Origin: Pontibacter lucknowensis
GTDB lineage: Bacteria; Bacteroidota; Bacteroidia; Cytophagales; Hymenobacteraceae
Length of the DNA stretch: 64,000 nt
Direction: 5' to 3'
NCBI RefSeq assembly: GCF_900156415.1
Contig: NZ_FTNM01000002.1
Span: 992,001-1,056,000, forward strand
The notes beneath the pieces are model-generated. The model was not told where the DNA came from. It saw only the letters and a list, made by a program, of their open reading frames with translations, and made no database searches. The position numbers and the translations under genes are program-made. Positions 58,180-64,000 of the stretch are shown one piece after another; positions within the stretch are counted from its first letter, which is position 1, and every line of letters starts with the position of its first letter.

Positions 58180-59202
58180 ATGCAGCTACTCTACGCGATA
58201 GCAGGTATAATCCTCATCATATTTGTACTCAAAGACCTGGTCACGACCACCTTGTCCTTTCAGGGAGGTGGGCTGCTGACAAATTTCCTCTCAGAGAAAA
58301 CATGGCGCCTGTGCCTGAAAATGGCAGGTAATGACGGCAAAAAGAAACTGCTCGAGCGGGTCGGTCATATGCTGCTGGTCCTTATCATTCTTACCTGGGT
58401 GGCAGGTATGTGGCTGGGGTCTTTTCTGCTGCTCCTCTCCGACCCGGCCTCGGTCCTGAACAGCAACACAGACGAGGTCACCACTGCCTGGGAGAAGCTC
58501 TATTTTGCCGGCTATACCTTATCGACCATGGGTAACGGTGATTACAAGCCCAGCTCTTATGTATGGGACATCGTTACCAACCTGCTTGCTTTCAGCGGAC
58601 TCGCTTTCATCACTATTTCCATTACCTACATCATGCCGGTACTTTCGGCGGTTATCCTGCAGGTGAAGCTCAGCGTGTTTCTCAACAGCCTTGGCAACTC
58701 TCCCCAGCAGATGCTCTTGAATAGTTGGAACGGCGAGAACTTCAACCGCCTGCTGAAGCATGATGCAGACCTGGCCGACATGATCACACAGCACAGCCAG
58801 AACCACAAAGCCTACCCGATCATTCACTACTTCCACAGCGTGGAACAGCGGCAGTCGGTCATCCTCAACCTGACGATCTTCGACGAGGCCATCAACTTCC
58901 TGCAGTTTGGCGTGCAGGACGAGGCAAGGCCTTCCGATGAAGACCTGCTCACCATCAGGGGAGCGCAGGATTACTACCTGTTTGTGCTGGAGCGACATCA
59001 GAAAAACGAAGAGCAGGAGCCATATTCTTTTCCGGAAATGAACTGGAATGCCCTGATCGAAGCGGGTATACCACTTAAAACAGACCGCTTAAGCGAATTT
59101 AACTCCACCGAGACCTACAAAAAGCGGCGCGAGACATTGACCTACCTCCTCTACCAGGATGGCTGGCAGTGGAAAGATATTTATCGTCCGAATCCGGTAT
59201 AG
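58180..59202 (+). CDS. Two-helix-pore potassium channel-family protein
   Basis: 340 residues. A first helix (LLYAIAGIILIIFVLKDLV), a second (HMLLVLIILTWVAGMWLGSF), and a pore region with the selectivity-filter-like sequence AGYTLSTMGNGDYKPSS, followed by the inner helix (LLAFSGLAFITISITYIMPV). The filter reads STMGNGDY where classical K+ channels have TxGYGD, so the selectivity may differ. The C-terminal 190 residues are soluble and helical and contain no known regulator-of-conductance domain that I can name. Single gene before the ars pair. Confidence 0.87.
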   Translation: MQLLYAIAGIILIIFVLKDLVTTTLSFQGGGLLTNFLSEKTWRLCLKMAGNDGKKKLLERVGHMLLVLIILTWVAGMWLGSFLLLLSDPASVLNSNTDEVTTAWEKLYFAGYTLSTMGNGDYKPSSYVWDIVTNLLAFSGLAFITISITYIMPVLSAVILQVKLSVFLNSLGNSPQQMLLNSWNGENFNRLLKHDADLADMITQHSQNHKAYPIIHYFHSVEQRQSVILNLTIFDEAINFLQFGVQDEARPSDEDLLTIRGAQDYYLFVLERHQKNEEQEPYSFPEMNWNALIEAGIPLKTDRLSEFNSTETYKKRRETLTYLLYQDGWQWKDIYRPNPV

Positions 59203-59244
59203 GCTGTATCTCAAAAAAAAATCTGCTCTTTCATTTTGAAAAGT

Positions 59245-59274
59245 CGATTATTAATCGCAATTTTACGATAATAA
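59245..59274 (+). promoter_or_regulatory. Candidate ArsR operator
   Basis: A perfect palindrome CGATTA-T-TAATCG (59245-59257), and its right half pairs again with CGATAATAA (59266-59274) as an imperfect inverted repeat, ending 10 bases before the arsR-like start codon. This is the size and position of an ArsR/SmtB-type operator. Confidence 0.55.
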
Positions 59275-59283
59275 AATTCACCT

Positions 59284-59616
59284 ATGGGACTTTCAAAGAC
59301 AGAGCAATTTACAGAAGAGGAAATCCTGATCGCCCGTTTTGCCAAAGCACTGGGTCATCCGGCCCGCATTGCCATTCTGCGTGTGCTGCTGGAGCGAAAA
59401 GCCTGCATCTGTGGCGATATAGTGGACGAGTTGCCGCTGTCGCAGTCCACAGTTTCGCAGCACCTGAAAGAGCTGAAGGAAGCTGGCCTGATTCAGGGAG
59501 ACATTGACGGCAAAAAAGTGTGCTACTGCATCAACGAGCAGGTATGGAAACAGGCGCAGGAAACGCTGGGCGTGTTGTTCCAGAGCTACACGGCTTGTGG
59601 CAGCAGTTGTTGTTAA
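59284..59616 (+). CDS. ArsR/SmtB-family metalloregulator
   Basis: 110 residues with the winged HTH of the family: [20 protein letters not shown], recognition helix [19 protein letters not shown], wing [13 protein letters not shown]. Metal-binding candidates: CIC in KACICGDIV (the helix-3 site of ArsR), a CYC in the wing, and a C-terminal cluster ACGSSCC. The latter resembles the C-terminal As(III) site of some ArsR proteins. It should repress itself and arsM and be released by arsenite. Genes are 53 bases apart. Operator candidate at 59245. Confidence 0.93.
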   Translation: MGLSKTEQFTEEEILIARFAKALGHPARIAILRVLLERKACICGDIVDELPLSQSTVSQHLKELKEAGLIQGDIDGKKVCYCINEQVWKQAQETLGVLFQSYTACGSSCC

Positions 59617-59669
59617 AAAAAATTTGTTTTAATCCATCGTGATTTACCGATAAACTAAAGTTAAGAACT

Positions 59670-60515
59670 ATGAACAAGGCAGAAGAACTTAAGAAAATAG
59701 TGCGCGACAAGTACAGTGAGATCGCGCTGCAAAGCAAAGAGCAAAATGCAGCCTCATGCTGCGGCGCCACAGGCTGCGGCACCGTGGACTATGCCATTTT
59801 TGCGGATAATTACACCGAGCTGGAAGGCTACAACCCGGACGCAGACCTGGGGTTGGGCTGCGGCGTACCGACCGAATTTGCGCAGATCAGCAAAGGCCAG
59901 ACAGTTGTTGACCTGGGCTCCGGTGCCGGCAACGACTGCTTTGTGGCCCGTGCGCTAGTAGGCGAAAGCGGCAAGGTGATCGGCGTGGATATGACCGAGG
60001 CTATGATTGCCAAGGCCCGCGAAAATGCCGACAAGCTTGGTTTCAATAACGTGGAGTTCCGTCAGGGTGAGATCGAAGCGCTTCCGATTGCAGCCAACCG
60101 TGCCGACGTGGTGATCAGCAACTGTGTGCTCAACCTGGTGCCGGACAAGCGCCAGGCCTTTGCCGAGACTTTCCGTGTGCTCAAGCCGGGCGGACACTTC
60201 AGCATTTCGGATGTGGTGCTGGTAGGCGATCTGCCGGAAGGCATCGTGCAGGCCAGCGAGATGTATGCCGGCTGCGTGTCAGGCGCAATACAGAAAGAGG
60301 AATACCTGCAGATCATCCATGAAGTTGGCTTTGAAAACATCACGGTGCAGAAAGAAAAAGCGATTCATGTGCCGGACGAGATTCTGCAGGGCTACCTGGA
60401 TGCAGAAGGTATAAAGGCCTTCAGAGAAAGCAACACCGGCATCTACAGCATCACGGTTTACGGTAGCAAGCCCATCGAAAACCTGGCCTGTACACCGGGC
60501 AGTGGCTGCTGCTAA
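59670..60515 (+). CDS. arsM: Arsenite S-adenosylmethionine methyltransferase
   Basis: 281 residues. Methylates As(III) stepwise with SAM, giving volatile or less retained methylarsenicals. SAM motif DLGSGAGNDCFVA; three cysteines at the positions expected for arsenic binding: Cys64 (GLGCGVP), Cys152 (ISNCVLNL) and Cys202 (YAGCVSG). The N-terminal CCGATGC cluster and a C-terminal PGSGCC tail add thiols, as in many bacterial ArsM. Complete. Under the ArsR-like regulator directly upstream; no arsenite pump or arsenate reductase gene lies in the window. Ends at a strong terminator. Confidence 0.95.
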   Translation: MNKAEELKKIVRDKYSEIALQSKEQNAASCCGATGCGTVDYAIFADNYTELEGYNPDADLGLGCGVPTEFAQISKGQTVVDLGSGAGNDCFVARALVGESGKVIGVDMTEAMIAKARENADKLGFNNVEFRQGEIEALPIAANRADVVISNCVLNLVPDKRQAFAETFRVLKPGGHFSISDVVLVGDLPEGIVQASEMYAGCVSGAIQKEEYLQIIHEVGFENITVQKEKAIHVPDEILQGYLDAEGIKAFRESNTGIYSITVYGSKPIENLACTPGSGCC

Positions 60516-60531
60516 GTATTTGTAGTGACAC

Positions 60532-60586
60532 AAAACGGATCGGGTATGGCAAGCGCTGATATATTGCCACACCCGATCCGTTTTTT
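60532..60586. terminator. Strong bidirectional terminator
   Basis: A 20-base stem (AAAACGGATCGGGT...TGGCAA against TTGCCA...ACCCGATCCGTTTT, 60532-60552 and 60564-60584) with a T-run, between arsM and the convergent gene at 60600. Confidence 0.93.
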
Positions 60587-60599
60587 ACATGGGCAGTAC

Positions 60600-61202
60600 T
60601 TAAGGCATAACAGGCATACTGGTCAGTATCAAAATGAGCAGACCAATCTGTATACCTGCGCCAATTCCCACACCGGCCAAAGCTTTTCCTCTCTTCTTGC
60701 GGGCTGCCTGCTCTTGATACCCTCTCAGGTAGTCCTGTTCCGCCAGTAAGCTGATATCAGACACGCGCTCCGGCTTCACTTTCGGGGCAGTCGCCCCAAT
60801 GACGACACTGCCCGCCAGTCCAATTGGAAACATAACCATCGAACTGGCAGCTGAGCCCCACATGGCGCCATTGCCTTTGTAATAATGCTTTGCATCCGCT
60901 TTGCCCAGTTCATAGAGCTGCTCAGGTGTCATTCCCTGTGCCATGCTTGCCAGACTGTCAGCCAAGTGCTGTTCAAAAACCTCTTTCGTTCCGTTCTCAA
61001 ACTTCACCATAAATACCTCTGTCTTCGGCAAGCGCCAGATCACACCCTGCGATGAATCAGGGTGCTGGTAAAGCACATCGTGCAGCGTGATTTCCTGTAC
61101 CCGGGCAGGTATTTCCTCACCCGATACTTTTACGATAATATCCTGTGCAAGCAGGGCTTGCTGTATACTCAGAAACAGGATCAGCAGTAGAACTTTTTTC
61201 AT
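60600..61202 (-). CDS. Exported protein with DUF-like N-domain, paralogue of the next gene
   Basis: 200 residues. Signal peptide (VLLLILFLSIQQALLAQ), then a short domain IVKVSGEEIPARVQEITLHD with VFMVKFENGTKEVFEQ, which matches the N-domain of the protein at 61214. A middle hydrophobic segment (SSMVMFPIGLAGSVVIGATA) and a C-terminal one (LAGVGIGAGIQIGLLILILT) would be membrane helices. This N-domain is common in Bacteroidota exported proteins of unknown role. It lies 11 bases after its paralogue, in one operon. Confidence 0.78.
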   Translation of the reverse strand: MKKVLLLILFLSIQQALLAQDIIVKVSGEEIPARVQEITLHDVLYQHPDSSQGVIWRLPKTEVFMVKFENGTKEVFEQHLADSLASMAQGMTPEQLYELGKADAKHYYKGNGAMWGSAASSMVMFPIGLAGSVVIGATAPKVKPERVSDISLLAEQDYLRGYQEQAARKKRGKALAGVGIGAGIQIGLLILILTSMPVMP

Positions 61203-61213
61203 GGCTGTGCGGC

Positions 61214-61933
61214 TTAGTATTTGCGTGAGTTGAAGCCGAAAAGCAGACTGAATCGTGCGCCGTCCTTAGAAGGTGCCACCGCAAAGTTGACCGGGAAGTT
61301 TACTCCCTGGCTCTGGAAATTGGTACCGACTGCCAGCACGATTCCCGCGCCGCCAAGCGACACGTTTGGACCCAGGCCAAACTCCAGCCCTTTCGCACTT
61401 CTGATGCCTACCAGCGCACTCAGGCTCGGCAGGAACTTGCCCTGCTCCAGGCCACCTATCAATGGCACAAACTCAAACAAACCCGACGTGCCATTCTCCA
61501 GCGTAAACACCCGCGTTTCAAACTGCCAGCCAAACTGCGTCATGAAGGCATTGACATTGGTGTCGTAGTCGTTGCTGATGTGGTCGATGTACTTCTGGCT
61601 GAGGACTGTGAAACCCAGTCGTGGTCCACCCAGCTTCAGGTTCTCCTGCGGGTAACCCGTGCGTTGGGCATAAACGGGTTGCTGCACGGCAGGTCGCATC
61701 TCATTCATGGTCACCTTGGTCCCGTTTTCATACTTGATCATAAATACATCCGCTTTGGCAATGGAGATAATGGGGCCTTCCAGGTTATCGAAGCGCTTGT
61801 ATTTGACAGCCTCCAGATCGATCTCAAGCACCTTTACTTCCAGCTCGTCGCCGTTGCGCTTGATGAGGATGTCCTGCGCCTGACAGGTAAAATAAACAAA
61901 GAAGGCAATGATGGTGAACAGTAGATTTTTCAT
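61214..61933 (-). CDS. Exported barrel-like protein with the same N-domain
   Basis: 239 residues: signal peptide (LFTIIAFFVYFTCQAQ), the N-domain (DILIKRNGDELEVKVLEIDL ... DVFMIKYENGTKVTM) shared with the neighbour, a linker, then about 150 residues of alternating strands (LGFTVLSQKYIDHI, QFETRVFTLENGTSGLFEFV, GFNSRKY end) that look like an outer-membrane porin-type barrel. Function unknown. A perfect -7 box (TAGGTTTG, minus strand 61982-61989) lies 49 bases upstream and should drive the pair. Confidence 0.8.
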   Translation of the reverse strand: MKNLLFTIIAFFVYFTCQAQDILIKRNGDELEVKVLEIDLEAVKYKRFDNLEGPIISIAKADVFMIKYENGTKVTMNEMRPAVQQPVYAQRTGYPQENLKLGGPRLGFTVLSQKYIDHISNDYDTNVNAFMTQFGWQFETRVFTLENGTSGLFEFVPLIGGLEQGKFLPSLSALVGIRSAKGLEFGLGPNVSLGGAGIVLAVGTNFQSQGVNFPVNFAVAPSKDGARFSLLFGFNSRKY

Positions 61934-61981
61934 GGTCGATGTGTGTTTATAGTGTTAGTTTTTCTCTTGCTTTTGATAGAT

Positions 61982-61989
61982 CAAACCTA
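61982..61989 (-). promoter_or_regulatory. -7 promoter box TAGGTTTG
   Basis: A perfect TAnnTTTG on the minus strand, 49 bases before the start of the exported protein at 61933. It drives the paralogue pair. Confidence 0.55.
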
Positions 61990-62220
61990 CAACACTACCA
62001 CAGGTATAGAAAGCCAGCAAACTAACTTTAAGGACTTTTGAAATGTATTTTACCTAATCATATATTACTAACTAACAATTACTTATATTCACACCGCAAG
62101 ACTTTTAAAATTTAGCATGTAGCTCATTATAGCTACTAAAAATTATTCAACAGACACTTTAGGATATTAGAAATAATGCTTCTCCATTTCATTGACCACG
62201 ACCTCCATAACTGACGCACA

Positions 62221-63738
62221 ATGGACGATCTCAAGATAACGCTGGAAACGCTGGGGGAAGAAGACCGCCGGGAACTTGGCATTTTCATTCAGCGACAGAA
62301 AAAGAAGAAGAGCCGCAAAGACCTGGCACTTTATAAATTACTGCTGCAGGAAAAGAACTACACCCCAGAACAACTTATCGCGCGGCTATACCCGGATGAA
62401 CCGAATCCGGTGGCTTACTATGCGCTCCGCAAAAGGCTCACCCGTCACCTCACGGATTTTATCATGCTCAAGCGGATGGAGGAGGACAGCACAGCAGCCT
62501 CCTCGATCATGGGTCTGCTTTCCCTGGCCCGCTACCTGTTCGATGCGCGGGTGGAGCGGCTGGCCTGGCACTACCTGCTCAAAGCGGAGAAAATGGCCAC
62601 TGCCAACGAACAATACGACCTGCTCAACACGATCTATAACCTGCAGATCGAGAAAGCGGACAGTGAGTTTGCCGAAGACCTGGAACAGATCATAGCCAGG
62701 CGAAATCAGAACAAACTGGCAGCAGATGAAGTGGAGAGAGCCAACATCGCCAGCAGTATTATCAACCAGCGATTGCAGGCTGTCCGCAGGCAGGGCCGCG
62801 ACCTGCATTTCGACCGGATCATACAGGAAGTGCTCGCCAGCTACAACCTGACCGAGGCCGTAAGCAAGCGTCCGCTGTTGCTTTACAAGCTGATGTCCAT
62901 TGCCCGGAGTGCTGTGCTGGCCCGGAAGGATTTTCTCTCTTTTGAACCTTACATCATCAGCCAGTACCAGGAGACAGAACAGAAATACGGTTTCATCAAA
63001 GCGCATCAGTACTACAAGCTCAGCCTGCTCTACATGATCGCACACGTGCTGTACCGGAACAAGAAATTTGTGGAGTCGATCCATTACCTGGCTCTCCTGC
63101 ACAACAGCATGAGCGGAGACGGAAAGAACCATTATGCCACCTTTTACCCGCGCTACATTTTTCTGATGGTAGCCAACCTGGTCTTTCTGCGCAATAACGA
63201 AGAGGCTATCGGGCTGATGGAGAAACTGCTCTATAAAAGCAAAGTGCACCTGAGTCAGCGTGACCAGTTGACTGCCCTGTTGGGCTTGAGCTTCAACTAT
63301 TTCGCGCAGGGTGCATTCGGCAAGGCAAACCGCGTGTTGCTGGGAATCAAGCGATCAGACAAGTGGCTGGAGCAGACCATGGGGCGAGAGTGGGTGCTAA
63401 AGAAAAAAATGGGCGAGCTGATTCTGCAGTATGAGTTGGGCAACGAGGACCTGGTGCTGAACAAGATCCGGTCATTTGAGCGCACCTTCAAAGACCTGCT
63501 GCAGCAGCCGGCATACTACAATGTGAAGCAGTACCTGCAACTGATCAAGCACATGGTGGACCAACCCGCACTTGTCGCCAGCGAAGCCTTTTTTCAGCAG
63601 GTAGAACAGAGCCTGGAGTTTGAATCGTTTGAGAACACGGACATTCAGGCCATGAGTTTCTACGCCTGGCTCAAAGCCAAAATGCTGCGCCGCCCTTACT
63701 ACGATGTCCTGCTGGAACTGGCGCAGAGCGATTTGTGA
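62221..63738 (+). CDS. Large helical-repeat protein of unknown function
   Basis: 505 residues, no signal and almost wholly helical. The N-terminal 80 residues look like a compact helical domain (DRRELGIFIQRQKKKKSRKD, then YPDEPNPVAYYALRKRLTRH). The remaining 420 residues are amphipathic helices of about 35-residue spacing (LAWHYLLKAEKMATANEQYD, KAHQYYKLSLLYMIAHVLYR, EEAIGLMEKLLYKSKVH), consistent with TPR-like repeats. Proteins of this shape occur in many Cytophagales genomes; no role is known. The 290 bases upstream (61934-62220) are AT-rich and hold only the promoter of the divergent pair. Confidence 0.8.
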   Translation: MDDLKITLETLGEEDRRELGIFIQRQKKKKSRKDLALYKLLLQEKNYTPEQLIARLYPDEPNPVAYYALRKRLTRHLTDFIMLKRMEEDSTAASSIMGLLSLARYLFDARVERLAWHYLLKAEKMATANEQYDLLNTIYNLQIEKADSEFAEDLEQIIARRNQNKLAADEVERANIASSIINQRLQAVRRQGRDLHFDRIIQEVLASYNLTEAVSKRPLLLYKLMSIARSAVLARKDFLSFEPYIISQYQETEQKYGFIKAHQYYKLSLLYMIAHVLYRNKKFVESIHYLALLHNSMSGDGKNHYATFYPRYIFLMVANLVFLRNNEEAIGLMEKLLYKSKVHLSQRDQLTALLGLSFNYFAQGAFGKANRVLLGIKRSDKWLEQTMGREWVLKKKMGELILQYELGNEDLVLNKIRSFERTFKDLLQQPAYYNVKQYLQLIKHMVDQPALVASEAFFQQVEQSLEFESFENTDIQAMSFYAWLKAKMLRRPYYDVLLELAQSDL

Positions 63739-63819
63739 TGCAAGCGTACAGGATTCGATCAACACAAAAAATTGTGATGCGCGTATGGGCTAGTATTGAA
63801 GACTAAAAGGTAGAAGACC

Positions 63820-64000
63820 ATGGCATCAGACAAGTATACCGTACCGGCGCAGACCCGCATCGGGCATGTGCACCTCAAAGTGGCCGACCTCGATCGGGCA
63901 CTGGCTTTTTACCGCGATCTGCTGGGCTTTGAGTTGGTGATGATGTACGGACCGGATGCAGCTTTTGTCTCAGCGGGTGGTTATCATCATCATATTGGCC
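63820..64000 (+). CDS. VOC-family protein (glyoxalase/bleomycin-resistance fold), 3' end beyond window
   Basis: The first 60 codons from ATG 63820. The sequence IGHVHLKVADLDRALAFYRD and LLGFELVMMYGPDAAFVSAG matches the first beta-alpha-beta module of the VOC fold; His at the HVHLKV position and the HHH near the window edge are typical metal-ligand positions of extradiol dioxygenase-like or glyoxalase members. The substrate cannot be told. It lies 80 bases after the helical-repeat gene in the same direction. Confidence 0.88.
   Translation, partial: MASDKYTVPAQTRIGHVHLKVADLDRALAFYRDLLGFELVMMYGPDAAFVSAGGYHHHIG

Noticed and set aside
1..64000. The TATACC words taken only as -7 promoter boxes
   Set aside because: Most copies lie inside genes and lack the TTTG part of the box, so promoter function cannot explain their number.
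1..64000. tRNA, rRNA, CRISPR arrays, transposase genes
   Set aside because: Searched by eye on both strands; no cloverleaf with conserved arms, no regularly spaced repeats and no transposase motif seen. A covariance-model search would be needed to exclude small RNAs.

Overview
The window looks like chromosomal DNA of a Bacteroidota bacterium, most likely a Pontibacter/Hymenobacter-type member of the Cytophagales. The grounds are a type IX secretion substrate with its PorP/SprF partner, many Bacteroidota-restricted families (DUF3570, DUF2911, the HYC_CC_PP family), TAnnTTTG -7 promoter boxes and balanced GC content. This placement rests on gene content, not on a database search. I see no rRNA, tRNA, CRISPR array or intact mobile element.

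Layout. 1-3195: a CusA/CzcA-type metal-efflux permease (cut by the window edge) and its small Cys-rich companion. 3360-11257: heme A synthase, a GAF histidine kinase, a PorP/SprF protein and a very large secreted SGNH/Ig-like protein. 11499-16995: a rearranged patch with a duplicated patatin gene, the second copy broken by an internal deletion, around a sugar epimerase, then a Ca-type P-ATPase whose 5' end looks damaged. 17033-20031: a thioredoxin/ApbE/DUF4266/DUF3570 cassette. 20041-22027: small membrane proteins and gene debris, including a broken methyltransferase.

22108-39393 is the most coherent part: a sulfur-compound handling island. It carries two three-domain persulfide-dioxygenase/rhodanese proteins, a lone rhodanese, TauE/SafE and paired YeeE/YedE transporters, a DoxX-DsrE fusion, a TlpA thioredoxin, a SoxB-like metallophosphoesterase and a TsdA-type thiosulfate dehydrogenase, with an OprD-like porin and a universal stress protein. 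A Crp/Fnr regulator (26025-26672) lies inside it. Seven intergenic regions carry a dyad of the form GTGAY-N4-GTCAC (two are variants), and in every case the dyad centre lies 29.5 bases before the expected -7 position. I infer one regulon in which this or a related regulator activates sulfane-sulfur detoxification and thiosulfate oxidation from a class II-like position.

40195-45263: TatA, DedA, a dicarboxylate symporter, a PiT-like membrane protein, a small multidrug-export-type protein and a Ca/Na antiporter. 45264-48952 is scarred: a direct repeat of the antiporter tail, tandem lipoprotein genes with duplicated terminators, and a head-to-head junction where a truncated lipoprotein meets a truncated restriction-modification methyltransferase. 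49009-55475: small envelope proteins, a PRC-barrel protein, a sugar dehydrogenase and a DUF2911 protein. 55489-60515: metal and arsenic resistance (CopB-type ATPase, Met-rich lipoprotein, K+ channel, ArsR, ArsM). 60600-64000: two paralogous exported proteins, a helical-repeat protein and the start of a VOC protein.

Across the whole window the octamer AGGTATAG/CTATACCT occurs at least 50 times by hand count, against about 2 expected for random sequence. It occurs inside and outside genes and in more than one reading frame, so it looks like a genome-wide DNA-level signal.
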